A DNA stretch of 64,000 nucleotides from Ensifer sp. USDA 6670 (lineage in GTDB: Bacteria; Pseudomonadota; Alphaproteobacteria; Rhizobiales; Rhizobiaceae). Position 1 is the first letter of the stretch. Every line of letters starts with the position of its first letter. Shown here piece after piece: positions 55,593 through 64,000 of the stretch. The translations under genes and the position numbers were made by a program. Under the pieces are notes generated by a model, which saw only the letters and a program-made list of their open reading frames with translations, did no database searches and had not been told where the DNA came from. Location of the stretch: NCBI GenBank assembly GCA_000421085.1, contig ATWE01000018.1:1-64000 (forward strand), in the 5' to 3' direction.

Positions 55593-56465
55593 TCAGAATA
55601 GCGGCACGCGGGCGGATAAGGACGCAGGCTCCTCGTCATTCCGGATGATGCGCTCCGCATGGGTGAAGATTTCAAACTCGTCACCGCGGACAAGTGCGAT
55701 GAGGGTCATGCCCGCCCCTTCCGCCGTGCGGATGGCGAGTGCCGTCGGTGCGGAAATGGCGATGATCACCGGGCTCCCGACGATCGCGGTTTTCTGCACC
55801 ATCTCGACCGACACCCGCGACGTGACGACAACCGCGCCCTGAGCGCCCCTGAACCCGGCGCGGGCGGCCGCTCCGGTGAGCTTGTCCAGCGCATTGTGGC
55901 GACCGACGTCCTCGCGAACCGCGATCAGCCCGCGTCCCGGCACGTAGAAGGCCGCACCGTGCACCGCGCGTGTCTCGAAATGCAGCGGCTGCTGGCCATT
56001 GAGAAGCGCGACGGCGTCAACCACGTCCTGCTCGCAGAGGCGAAGCAGCGAGGCGGAAACGTCCGGAGTCGGGCGAACGGCCTCATCGATCGACTCTATT
56101 CCGCAGAGACCGCAACCGACCGGTCCGGCCATGTGGCGACGTCTGAGGCGCAGAGCATCGTTCTGCTCGTCCTCGAGCCTGATCTGCAGGTCGATGCCCT
56201 TTTCCTCGACGACGATGTCTATGTCGTCGATCTGTTCGGGACCGGTGATGATCCCTTCGGTCAGGCTGAAGCCTATGGCGAAGTCCTCAAGATCGGCAGG
56301 TGTCGCCATCATCACCGCATGCGTGGAACCGCCATAGGTAAAGGCGACAGGCGTTTCCTCGGGCACCACGCGCGACTGCGCGACGAGGATGCCGCCGCGC
56401 CGCGCTGCCTCCGGGACCGTCGCCGTCGTTCCGGATGGAGAGGACGAAACTCGCTTGCCCGCCAT
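55593..56465 (-). CDS. fdhD: FdhD formate dehydrogenase accessory sulfurtransferase
   Basis: This 290-residue protein carries the conserved cysteine motif GCGLCGIES (family CxxC) and the FdhD sequence VGRHNALDKLTGAA. It transfers sulfur from a desulfurase to the molybdenum cofactor of formate dehydrogenase, which is needed for activity. It lies eight bases after fdsA in the same operon. Confidence 0.94.
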   Translation of the reverse strand: MAGKRVSSSPSGTTATVPEAARRGGILVAQSRVVPEETPVAFTYGGSTHAVMMATPADLEDFAIGFSLTEGIITGPEQIDDIDIVVEEKGIDLQIRLEDEQNDALRLRRRHMAGPVGCGLCGIESIDEAVRPTPDVSASLLRLCEQDVVDAVALLNGQQPLHFETRAVHGAAFYVPGRGLIAVREDVGRHNALDKLTGAAARAGFRGAQGAVVVTSRVSVEMVQKTAIVGSPVIIAISAPTALAIRTAEGAGMTLIALVRGDEFEIFTHAERIIRNDEEPASLSARVPLF

Positions 56466-56473
56466 TCTCGCTC

Positions 56474-59353
56474 CTATTCCGCTGCCTCCAGCTTGCCGGC
56501 AATGCGACGCGACTGGCGAGCCTGCTCGTCATAGTCGCGCTGCCAGTCGGAGGGACCGTTCGACGGCGAGACCTGCACCGCGGTCACCTTGTATTCCGGG
56601 CAGTTGGTCGCCCAGTCGGTAAAGTCCGTGGTGATGACGTTCGCCTGCGTCGACGGGTGATGGAAGGTCGTATAGACGACGCCCGGTGCGACGCGGTCGG
56701 TGATCAGTGCGCGCAGCGTCGTGTCGCCCGAGCGGCTGGCGAGCCTGACCCAGTCTCCGTCGCGGATGCCGCGCTGCTCCGCATCGTGCGGGTGGATTTC
56801 CAGCCGGTCTTCCGCATGCCAGACGACATTCTCCGTGCGCCGCGTCTGGGCGCCGACATTGTACTGGCTGAGGATGCGGCCGGTCGTCAGAAGCAGCGGG
56901 AAGCGCGGGCCGGTCCTCTCGTCGGTCGCCACATATTCGGTGCGGATGAACTTGCCCTTGCCGCGCACGAAACCGTCGACATGCATGATGGGGGAGCCGA
57001 GCGGCGCCTTTTCATTGCACGGCCACTGCACCGATCCCATTTGGTCCAGATAGTCGTAGGAGACCTTGGCAAAGCTCGGCGTCGTCGCCGCAATCTCGTC
57101 CATGATCTCGGACGGATGGCGGTAGTTCCAGGCAAGCCCCATGGCTTGCGCCATCTTCTGCGTCACCTCCCAATCGGCATAGCCGTTCTTCGGCCGCATG
57201 ACGCGCCGGACGCGGTTGATGCGGCGCTCGGCATTGGTGAAGGTTCCGTCCTTTTCGAGGAAGGTCGACCCCGGCAGGAACACATGAGCGTAGTTGGCCG
57301 TCTCGTTGAGGAAGAGATCGTGCACCACGACGCATTCCATCGCCGCAAGGCCGGCGGCGACGTGTTTCGTGTCCGGATCCGACTGCAGTATGTCCTCGCC
57401 CTGCACATAGAGGCCCTTGAAGGTGCCCTCGACGGCGGCGTCGAGCATATTGGGGATGCGCAGGCCCGGCTCATGATTGAGCGTCACGCCCCAGAGCTTC
57501 TCGAAGATCTCTCGCGTGGCATCGTCCGAAATATGCCGGTAGCCGGGAAGCTCGTGCGGGAAGGAGCCCATGTCGCAGGAGCCCTGGACGTTGTTCTGGC
57601 CGCGCAGCGGATTGACGCCGACGCCCGGCCGGCCGATGTTGCCTGTGAGCATGGCGAGGTTGGCGATCGCCATCACTGTCGTCGAGCCCTGGCTGTGCTC
57701 GGTGACGCCAAGGCCGTAATAGATCGCGCCATTGCCGCCGTTGGCGTAAAGCCGCGCCGCCCCGCGCACCAGCTCCGGTGGAACGCCGGTATAGGCTTCG
57801 GTCGCTTCCGGGCTGTGATGGGGCTCGGCGACGAAGGCCGCCCAGTCCTCGAATTCCGACCAGTCGCAGCGCTCGCGGATGAAGGCTTCGTTGGCGAGGC
57901 CTTCCGTGACGATGACATGCGCAATCGCCGTCAGGATGGCCACGTTGGTGCCGGGCTTCAGCGGCAGGTGGTACGACGCTTCGACATGCGCGGAGCGAAC
58001 GAGGTCGATCCGGCGCGGATCGATGACGATCAGCTTGGCGCCCTGGCGCAGCCGCTTCTTCAGCCGCGAGGCGAAGACCGGATGGCCGTCGGTCGGGTTG
58101 GCACCGATGATGATCGCAACATCCGTGTGCTCCACACTGTCGAAATCCTGCGTACCGGCGGAGGTGCCGAAGGTCTGGTTGAGGCCGTAGCCGGTCGGCG
58201 AATGGCAGACGCGGGCGCAGGTATCGACGTTGTTGTTGCCGAAACCGGCGCGCACCAGCTTCTGCACCAGATAGGTTTCCTCATTGGTGCAGCGCGAAGA
58301 CGTGATGCCGCCGACGGAATCGCGGCCGTACTGGTACTGGATGCGGCGGAACTCGGAGGCGACATGCGCGAAAGCCTCCTCCCAGGTGACCTCGCGCCAG
58401 GGATCGGTGACCTTCTCGCGGACCATCGGATTGAGGATACGGTCCCTGTGGTTGGAGTAACCATAGGCGAAGCGGCCCTTGACGCAGGAATGGCCGCGAT
58501 TCGCCTGGCCGTCCTTCCATGGCACCATGCGCACCAGTTCCTCGCCGCGCATTTCCGCCTTGAACGAGCAGCCCACGCCGCAATAGGCGCAGGTGGTGAC
58601 GACCGAATGCTCCGGCTGGCCGATCTCGATCACCGATTTTTCCGTCAGCGTCGCCGTCGGGCAAGCCTGCACGCAGGCGCCGCAGGAGACGCATTCGGAG
58701 GAAACGAAATCCTCGTTCATGCCGGCGGAGACGCGCGAATCGAAGCCGCGGCCGCTGATCGTCAGCGCGAAGGTGCCCTGCACTTCCTCGCAGGCCCGCA
58801 CGCAACGCGAGCAGACGATGCACTTGGCCGGGTCATAGGTGAAATAGGGGTTCGACTCGTCCTTGGGCGCCCATTTGGCGTTGATCTCGCCATTGTTGCG
58901 CGCCGTCACATGGTTTTCGCCGTCATAGCCGTAGCGAACGTCGCGCAGGCCCACGGCACCGGCCATGTCCTGCAGCTCGCAATCGCCATTGGCTGCGCAG
59001 GTGAGACAGTCGAGCGGATGGTCGGAAATATAGAGTTCCATGACGCCGCGGCGGACATCCTTCAGCCGCTGCGTCTGCGTCGAAACGCTGATGCCTGCCG
59101 CCACCGGCGTCGTGCAGGAGGCCGGCATGCCGGCGCGCCCGTCGATCTCTACGAGACAGAGCCGGCAGGAACCGAAGGCATCCATCATGTCGGATGCGCA
59201 AAGCTTCGGCACCTCGATGCCCGCTTCCATTGCCGCACGCATGATCGACGTGCCTTCCGGCACCGTGATCTCGCGTCCGTCGATCGTCAGCGTCACCAGC
59301 TTTTCCGATTTGGAAGCAGGAGTGCCGTAGTCGATTTCATGAATGAGAGACAT
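56474..59353 (-). CDS. fdsA: NAD-dependent formate dehydrogenase, alpha (catalytic) subunit
   Basis: This 959-residue subunit has an N-terminal 2Fe-2S/4Fe-4S region (FGSCRLCLVEIDG, CLTCAANGDCELQ, CIVCSRCVRACEE, CVSCGACVQACP), a 4Fe-4S motif CAYCGVGC, and the molybdenum active site CHSPTGYGL with cysteine as the Mo ligand. It oxidises formate to CO2 in the cytoplasm. Length and organisation match the FdsA type found in Rhodobacter and Cupriavidus. Confidence 0.95.
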   Translation of the reverse strand: MSLIHEIDYGTPASKSEKLVTLTIDGREITVPEGTSIMRAAMEAGIEVPKLCASDMMDAFGSCRLCLVEIDGRAGMPASCTTPVAAGISVSTQTQRLKDVRRGVMELYISDHPLDCLTCAANGDCELQDMAGAVGLRDVRYGYDGENHVTARNNGEINAKWAPKDESNPYFTYDPAKCIVCSRCVRACEEVQGTFALTISGRGFDSRVSAGMNEDFVSSECVSCGACVQACPTATLTEKSVIEIGQPEHSVVTTCAYCGVGCSFKAEMRGEELVRMVPWKDGQANRGHSCVKGRFAYGYSNHRDRILNPMVREKVTDPWREVTWEEAFAHVASEFRRIQYQYGRDSVGGITSSRCTNEETYLVQKLVRAGFGNNNVDTCARVCHSPTGYGLNQTFGTSAGTQDFDSVEHTDVAIIIGANPTDGHPVFASRLKKRLRQGAKLIVIDPRRIDLVRSAHVEASYHLPLKPGTNVAILTAIAHVIVTEGLANEAFIRERCDWSEFEDWAAFVAEPHHSPEATEAYTGVPPELVRGAARLYANGGNGAIYYGLGVTEHSQGSTTVMAIANLAMLTGNIGRPGVGVNPLRGQNNVQGSCDMGSFPHELPGYRHISDDATREIFEKLWGVTLNHEPGLRIPNMLDAAVEGTFKGLYVQGEDILQSDPDTKHVAAGLAAMECVVVHDLFLNETANYAHVFLPGSTFLEKDGTFTNAERRINRVRRVMRPKNGYADWEVTQKMAQAMGLAWNYRHPSEIMDEIAATTPSFAKVSYDYLDQMGSVQWPCNEKAPLGSPIMHVDGFVRGKGKFIRTEYVATDERTGPRFPLLLTTGRILSQYNVGAQTRRTENVVWHAEDRLEIHPHDAEQRGIRDGDWVRLASRSGDTTLRALITDRVAPGVVYTTFHHPSTQANVITTDFTDWATNCPEYKVTAVQVSPSNGPSDWQRDYDEQARQSRRIAGKLEAAE

Positions 59354-59381
59354 CAGCGGGCCTCCTGAGAAATTGCGTTCA

Positions 59382-60938
59382 TCATTCTGCAGCCTCCACC
59401 ACCGGCACTGGTGAAAAATCCTCCGGGAAGTGCGTCATGGCGCTCATCACCGGGTAAGGCGTGAAACCGCCAAGGGCGCAGAGGGAACCGAACTTCATCG
59501 TGTTGCAGAGATCGGCGAGCAGTTCGCGGTTCTTCTCCGGCTCGATGCCGGCGGCGATCCTGTCGGCCACTTCGACGCCGCGGGTCGAACCGATGCGGCA
59601 GGGGGTGCATTTGCCGCAGCTTTCGACCGCACAGAACTCCATGGCGAAACGCGCCTGCTTCAACATGTCGGCCGTGTCGTCGAAGATGACGATGCCGGCA
59701 TGACCGATGAGCCCGTCTCTGGCGGCAAATGCCTCGTAGTCGAAGGGCGTATCGAACAGCGCCCGCGGGAAATAGGCGCCCAGCGGCCCGCCGACCTGCA
59801 CCGCTTTCACCGGCCGGCCGCTCGCCGTACCGCCGCCGATCTCGTCGACGATCTCGCCGAGCGTCAGGCCGAATGCGGTCTCGAAGAGCCCTCCATGCTT
59901 GACGTTGCCGGCGATCTGCAGCGGGATCGTTCCGCGCGACCGGCCCATGCCGAAATCGCGATAGTAACCGGCGCCCTTGTCGAGGATCACCGGCACGGAA
60001 GCGAGCGAGATGACGTTGTTGATGACGGTCGGGCGGTCGAAAAGGCCCTTGTGCGCCGGCAGCGGCGGCTTGGCGCGCACGAGCCCGCGCTTGCCTTCGA
60101 GGCTGTTGAGGAGCGAGGTCTCCTCGCCGCAGACATAGGCGCCGGCGCCGGTGCGCACTTCCATGTCGAAGGCGTGCGCCGAGCCTAGCACCGAAGCTCC
60201 GAGCACACCGGCGGCCCGGGCAATCTCGATCGCCGCGCTCATCACCGCGATCGCATGCGGATATTCCGAACGTGTATAGATGTAGCCCTTGGTCGCACCG
60301 GTCGCGATACCGGCGATCGCCATACCCTCGATCAGCACGAAGGGATCGCCTTCCATGATCATCCGGTCGGCGAATGTGCCGCTGTCGCCCTCGTCGGCAT
60401 TGCAGACGATGTATTTCCGCGGCCCTCGCGCCTCCAGGACGGTCTTCCATTTGATGCCGGTCGGGAAGCCGGCGCCGCCGCGGCCGCGAAGGCCGCTTTC
60501 CGTGACCTCGGCAACAATCGCCGCCGGTTCAGTTGCGATCGCCCGCTCGAGACCGAGCAAGCCCCGATGAGCGCGATAATCTTCGAGCGAGAGAGGATCG
60601 ATGACGCCGCAGCGGGCAAAGGTAAGCCGCGTCTGTCGCTTGAGGAACGGAATTTCCTCGGTCTTGCCGAGGCAGAGAGGATGCGCGCCACCCGAAATCA
60701 GCCCGGCATCGAGAAGCGAGGCGACGTCGCGCGCCTTGACCGGGCCGTAGGCGACGCGCCCTCCGGCCGTTTCGACTTCGACCAGCGGCTCCAGCCAGTG
60801 CATGCCGCGCGAGCCATTGCGGACGATCGTGGCGTCGAGCCCGCGTGCGGCGATCTCGCCGGCCATCGCCTCCACCACCTTTTCGGCGCCAAGCGCAAGG
60901 GCCGCCGCATCCCGGGGAATGTAGATCCTGACCGTCAT
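59382..60938 (-). CDS. fdsB: NAD-dependent formate dehydrogenase, beta (flavin/NAD) subunit
   Basis: This 518-residue diaphorase subunit has the FMN/NAD region GRGGAGFPTGIKWKTV, the glycine-rich GAGAYVCGEETSLLNS and a C-terminal 4Fe-4S motif ESCGKCTPCRIGSTRG. It corresponds to a NuoF-like module carrying FMN, which reduces NAD. Its start overlaps the stop of fdsG by four bases (ATGA), so the two are probably translationally coupled. Confidence 0.95.
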   Translation of the reverse strand: MTVRIYIPRDAAALALGAEKVVEAMAGEIAARGLDATIVRNGSRGMHWLEPLVEVETAGGRVAYGPVKARDVASLLDAGLISGGAHPLCLGKTEEIPFLKRQTRLTFARCGVIDPLSLEDYRAHRGLLGLERAIATEPAAIVAEVTESGLRGRGGAGFPTGIKWKTVLEARGPRKYIVCNADEGDSGTFADRMIMEGDPFVLIEGMAIAGIATGATKGYIYTRSEYPHAIAVMSAAIEIARAAGVLGASVLGSAHAFDMEVRTGAGAYVCGEETSLLNSLEGKRGLVRAKPPLPAHKGLFDRPTVINNVISLASVPVILDKGAGYYRDFGMGRSRGTIPLQIAGNVKHGGLFETAFGLTLGEIVDEIGGGTASGRPVKAVQVGGPLGAYFPRALFDTPFDYEAFAARDGLIGHAGIVIFDDTADMLKQARFAMEFCAVESCGKCTPCRIGSTRGVEVADRIAAGIEPEKNRELLADLCNTMKFGSLCALGGFTPYPVMSAMTHFPEDFSPVPVVEAAE

Positions 60939-61414
60939 CGGCGCGCCTCCGCAACCAGCGCCTCGAGCACTGTTTCGTCGAGTCGCGCATGCACCTCGCC
61001 GTCGAGCATCGCCGACGGCGAGCAGGAACAGAGCCCGAGACAGTAGACCGGCTCCAGCGTCACGGCGCCGTCCGGCGTCGTCTCATGGAAATCGATCCCG
61101 AGAAGCGCCTTGGCGCGCTCCGCAAGCCGGTCGCCGCCCATCGACTGGCAGGCTTCGGCGCGACAGAGCTTCAGCACATGGCGCCCGGCCGGGTGCTCGC
61201 GAAAATCATGATAGAAGGTAACCACGCCATAGACTTCGGCGCGCGACAGATTGAGCTCCCGCGCGATCACCGGCAGGCTCTCCTCCGGCACATAGCCGAA
61301 CTCGTCCTGGATTTCATGCAGGATAGGAATAAGCGGGCCTTCGAGCCCCTTGAGTTCGCCGACGATCGCCAGCGTTCGTTCGGTCACGTCTGCGCGCGGC
61401 AGATGGATATTCAC
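60935..61414 (-). CDS. fdsG: NAD-dependent formate dehydrogenase, gamma (2Fe-2S) subunit
   Basis: This 159-residue NuoE-like subunit has four cysteines in CRAEACQSMG and YCLGLCSCSPSAM, which bind a 2Fe-2S cluster. The GTG at 61414 is taken as start because GGGAGGG precedes it; an ATG at 61450 would add 12 residues unlike the family. It is first in the operon, and the region to 61590 contains its promoter. Confidence 0.92.
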   Translation of the reverse strand: MNIHLPRADVTERTLAIVGELKGLEGPLIPILHEIQDEFGYVPEESLPVIARELNLSRAEVYGVVTFYHDFREHPAGRHVLKLCRAEACQSMGGDRLAERAKALLGIDFHETTPDGAVTLEPVYCLGLCSCSPSAMLDGEVHARLDETVLEALVAEARR

Positions 61415-61579
61415 TGAAAGAGCCCTCCCGGCTCGCGGCCGCACCGCCAAGATCTCCCCGACCGTCGTCGCGCCGCTGTCTCAACCACTTGGGAAAGATC
61501 GGAGATTTCACGCTCTTTGCCCATGAAACAAGCTTCGCGCTTATGCTTCCATGGGTCAATAAGGCTGTTCCGTCGATCG

Positions 61580-61594
61580 ATAGAAAACTTCTAT
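61580..61594. promoter_or_regulatory. LysR-type box upstream of fdsG
   Basis: ATAGAA-AAC-TTCTAT is a perfect inverted repeat with the T-N11-A core of LysR binding sites. It overlaps the stop codon of the LysR gene immediately upstream and lies about 165 bases before fdsG. This is a plausible activator site for the neighbouring LysR protein. Confidence 0.5.
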
Positions 61595-62487
61595 TGAACC
61601 TGGTTGCGCTCACCGAGAATACGGGCCTCGTGCAACAGCGCGGAGACGAGCGGCGTGAACGGCTCACGATAGGTGGCGACCAGACCCACCGTATGGCGGA
61701 CGTCCGGATCGACGATCGGGATCATCCGTATGTCCTCGTGAAAACCGAACGATTTCGCGACGTTATAAGGCATGATGCTCGCCCACCGCCCGGTCCGGAC
61801 ATGGGAGAAGAGCACGATCATCGAATTCGATTCGAGGGTCGGCTTCGGGATCGCGCCCGCCTCGGCAAAGTGCTGATTGATGATGCGCCGGTTCTGCATG
61901 TCGGCCGTCAATAGACAAAGCCGAATGTCGCTCACTTCCTTCCAGGTCACGCTTTCGCGATCCGAAAGCGCCGTGCCAGCGGCCGTAACCAGATGATATT
62001 GCTCGACCTGCAGGGGCACGCTTGTCACCCGGCCGAGCGGCTCGTTCTCCAGATAGGTCAGCCCGGCATCGATCTCGAGGTTTTCGAGAAGCGCGAGAAT
62101 CTGCAACGATGTCGTCGAAAGCACCGAGAAGGTGACGTCCGGGTGCTTCTCCTGGAAGGGCGCAGTGATCAGCGGCACCATGGAAAGCGTCGTCGGCACC
62201 GCGGCGAGGCGCATATGCCCCGAGAGACCTTTTCGCGCTGCACGCATCTCCTCGCGCATCGTACGGCTGTCACTGACGATCCGCCGTGCCCATTCCAGCA
62301 CCCGCTGTCCTTCGGGCGTCAGTCCCTGGAAACGTGATCCGCGATTGACCAGAATGACGCCGAGCTGTTCTTCGAGCTGCCGGATCGCTGCCGAAAGCGT
62401 CGGCTGCGTCACCCCGCACTCCTCCGCCGCCCGGCCGAAATGCCGTTCGCGGGCCAGTGCGAGAAAGAATTCCAGCTTGTCGATCAT
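61591..62487 (-). CDS. LysR-family regulator of the formate dehydrogenase operon
   Basis: This 298-residue protein has an N-terminal winged HTH (FLALARERHFGRAAEECGVTQPTLSAAIRQLEEQLG) and a LysR effector domain. It lies upstream of and in the same direction as fdsG, with 176 bases between. By position it is the likely formate- or metabolite-responsive activator. A T-N11-A box overlaps its stop codon. Confidence 0.9.
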   Translation of the reverse strand: MIDKLEFFLALARERHFGRAAEECGVTQPTLSAAIRQLEEQLGVILVNRGSRFQGLTPEGQRVLEWARRIVSDSRTMREEMRAARKGLSGHMRLAAVPTTLSMVPLITAPFQEKHPDVTFSVLSTTSLQILALLENLEIDAGLTYLENEPLGRVTSVPLQVEQYHLVTAAGTALSDRESVTWKEVSDIRLCLLTADMQNRRIINQHFAEAGAIPKPTLESNSMIVLFSHVRTGRWASIMPYNVAKSFGFHEDIRMIPIVDPDVRHTVGLVATYREPFTPLVSALLHEARILGERNQVQ

Positions 62488-62503
62488 TCGTGGCCTTTAG
62501 ATC

Positions 62504-62620
62504 TGCCCCTCACCCTAGCCCTCTCCCCGCACCGCGGGGAGAGGGGACTAAAGACGCCGCCGCGAGTCTCTTCTCCCCGCAGGCGGGGAGAAGGTGCCGG
62601 CAGGCGGATGCGGGGCATTG
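62504..62620. repeat. RIME-like palindromic repeat between LysR and SDR genes
   Basis: Two hairpins are present: CCCTCTCCCCGC (62519-62530) with GCGGGGAGAGGG (62534-62545), and CTTCTCCCCGC (62570-62580) with GCGGGGAGAAG (62583-62593), followed by GTGCCGGCAGGCGGATG. The second unit and its tail are the reverse complement of the element at 33057-33110. Confidence 0.75.
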
Positions 62621-62624
62621 CATC

Positions 62625-63395
62625 CTAACAGATCAATTGTCCACCATTCACCTCCAGGACCTGGCCGGTGATGTAGCCGGACAGCGCGTGCGAGGCCAGG
62701 AAGAGATAGGCCGGCGCGCAATCCTCCGCCGTCCCGAGCCGGCCGAGCGGGATGGTCTTGCGCGTCGCCTCCAGCTTCTCCGGCGTCGAATAGCGCTCGT
62801 GGAAATCCGTCGTGATCGTGCCGGGCGAGACGCAGTTGACACGGATGCCGTCCGGCGCAAGTTCACGCGCCAGCGCTTTCGAATAGGTTGCGACGAAAGC
62901 TTTGGTGGCAGAGTAGATCGAAGAGCCCGGACTGCCGCCCATGCGCGCCGAGATCGAAACCGTGTTGACGATCGCAGGACGCGTGCCCTTGCGCAGGAGC
63001 GGCAGCATCGTCCGGGTCATCTCCACGACCGAGGTCTGGTTGAGCTGCACGACCGTGCGGTATTGCTCATCGGTGAGATCGGCCGCCGGAAAGCGGCCGA
63101 CCATCGTGCCGGCATTGTTGACGAGGACATCGACACTGTCAAAGCGGCTCCTCGCCACATCGGCGAGCCTCTCGACGCCCCCGTCGGCAACGAAATCCGC
63201 CGCCGCGAGGAACGCCCTGCCCTCGGCCGCTGCAAGATCGAGAAACTCCGGGCGGTCGGCGGCGATCGTCCGCCCCATATGCACCAGCACGCGCGCACCG
63301 CAGTCGAGGAACTGCCGCGCGACCTCGAGGCCGATGCCCCTCCCGCCGCCGGTAACCACCACGTTCATGCCCTTGAACAAGGCCGGATGATACAT
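62625..63395 (-). CDS. Short-chain dehydrogenase/reductase
   Basis: This 256-residue SDR has the cofactor motif TGGGRGIGLEVA (residues 15-26), NNAG at about 92, and the catalytic Ser with YSATK (Tyr and Lys). It closes with the typical VNGGQLI end. It is divergent from a DeoR-type regulator and probably oxidises a sugar or polyol alcohol; the substrate is not identifiable. Confidence 0.9.
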   Translation of the reverse strand: MYHPALFKGMNVVVTGGGRGIGLEVARQFLDCGARVLVHMGRTIAADRPEFLDLAAAEGRAFLAAADFVADGGVERLADVARSRFDSVDVLVNNAGTMVGRFPAADLTDEQYRTVVQLNQTSVVEMTRTMLPLLRKGTRPAIVNTVSISARMGGSPGSSIYSATKAFVATYSKALARELAPDGIRVNCVSPGTITTDFHERYSTPEKLEATRKTIPLGRLGTAEDCAPAYLFLASHALSGYITGQVLEVNGGQLIC

Positions 63396-63517
63396 GCGCT
63401 TTCTTCCTCCCGATTACGTCGGACTGGCGTGCCCCTCCGCCGATTACAGCGCAGATCGGGCGCGCGCCGCAACGAAAATCGAACGCGCTGGATATTTCTA
63501 ATCTGAAATTGCACCGC

Positions 63518-63550
63518 TTTCGTTTTCGCATATTATGAAAGAAAACGAAA
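63518..63550. promoter_or_regulatory. Probable DeoR-type operator
   Basis: TTTCGTTTTC (63518-63527) and GAAAACGAAA (63541-63550) are perfect 10-bp complementary arms around a 13-base AT-rich spacer, in the divergent gap just before the DeoR gene start. TTTCG/CGAAA-type half-sites are characteristic of DeoR-family regulators. A second, shorter repeat ATTTC-N6-GAAAT is at 63494-63509. Confidence 0.6.
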
Positions 63551-63562
63551 CGCGAGGGGCGG

Positions 63563-64000
63563 ATGTATCTGACCGGACGACAGGCGGAGATTTTGGAACT
63601 GGCGAAAACGGAAGGCCGCGTGCTGGTCGAGGATCTCGCCCAGCGCTTTTCCGTTACGCCGCAGACGATCCGCAAGGACCTGAACGATCTCTGCGACGCC
63701 AGGGTTTTGAACCGCATTCACGGCGGCGCCATTTTTCCGAGCGGCAAGGAAAACGTCAGATACGAATCCCGCCGCCAGATCGCCGCGGCGGAAAAGCAGG
63801 CGATCGGCCGTGCCGCGGCCGCGCTCATCCCGGACAATTCTTCGCTCTTCATCAATATCGGCACCACGACGGAAGCGGTGGGAGAGGCGCTCCTCGACCA
63901 CCGGGAGCTGATGATCATCACCAACAACATCAACGTAGCCAACAGGTTGCGGGTCTTCCCCTCGATCGAGGTGGTGATCGCCGGCGGGGTCGTTCGCGGC
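63563..64000 (+). CDS. DeoR-family transcriptional regulator, 3' end beyond window
   Basis: The first 146 codons are present; the gene runs off the right edge. The N-terminus is a DeoR HTH (QAEILELAKTEGRVLVEDLAQRFSVTPQTIRKDLNDL) followed by NRIHGGAIFPSG and the start of the sugar-isomerase-like effector domain (FINIGTTTEAVG). These features match GlpR-type DeoR proteins, which respond to phosphorylated sugars or glycerol 3-phosphate. A perfect inverted repeat just upstream suggests autoregulation. Confidence 0.9.
   Translation, partial: MYLTGRQAEILELAKTEGRVLVEDLAQRFSVTPQTIRKDLNDLCDARVLNRIHGGAIFPSGKENVRYESRRQIAAAEKQAIGRAAAALIPDNSSLFINIGTTTEAVGEALLDHRELMIITNNINVANRLRVFPSIEVVIAGGVVRG

Overview
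The window looks like chromosome of a Sinorhizobium/Ensifer-type rhizobium (Alphaproteobacteria). Evidence for this: high GC; ALA synthase of the hemA (C4) type; a form II CO-dehydrogenase-like S-L-M operon; an fdsGBA-fdhD-fdsD formate dehydrogenase operon; RIME-like palindromic repeats; CTTGAC-type promoters; and a glycerol-type ABC operon with two ATPase genes and a tiny membrane protein. The assignment rests on gene content and motifs only; no database was searched.

Layout, left to right. 1-340: promoter and leader (boxA-like) of an rRNA operon that runs out of the window to the left. 472-7900: LysR regulator divergent from a five-gene branched-chain-amino-acid-type ABC transporter followed by a GMC oxidoreductase; two copies of a TCTGnTCA-N4-TGAACAGA operator sit between them. 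8006-12460: a TetR regulator divergent from a four-gene operon of unknown pathway (Tm-1-like ATP-binding protein, PEP-hydrolase-like TIM barrel, cupin, M24 peptidase-like enzyme). 12461-23573: a carbohydrate or sugar-acid locus: a six-gene ABC operon, a convergent operon of isomerase/epimerase, enolase-superfamily dehydratase, GntR regulator and 2-hydroxyacid dehydrogenase, and a divergent second isomerase. Four matching TGGTnnnRCCA sites in the two promoter regions suggest one GntR regulon.

23712-33035: metH with a 20-bp palindrome upstream; an AGE epimerase / HbpS-like / ROK kinase operon; tRNA-Arg(CCU) followed by a short RTX-repeat remnant; a META-MliC secreted protein; dxr. 33201-38514: hemA with an FNR/FixK-type box, and the form II cox-like operon. 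38938-44307: a glycine-zipper lipoprotein, a class III cyclase with TPRs, an alpha/beta hydrolase, tamA. 44430-50039: tamB, whose middle is a 2 x 478-residue tandem duplication.

50237-55131: VOC protein, Lrp regulator divergent from arginase, cheW, and a soluble PAS-PAS chemoreceptor ending in a CheR-tether motif; an identical 52-bp double-hairpin repeat lies at both ends of this block. 55344-62487: the formate dehydrogenase operon and its LysR. 62625-64000: an SDR oxidoreductase divergent from a DeoR-family regulator cut by the window edge, with a 10-bp-arm inverted repeat between them.

The parts with most claim to novelty are the Tm-1/PEP-hydrolase/cupin/M24 operon, the GntR-controlled sugar-acid cluster, and the duplicated TamB.
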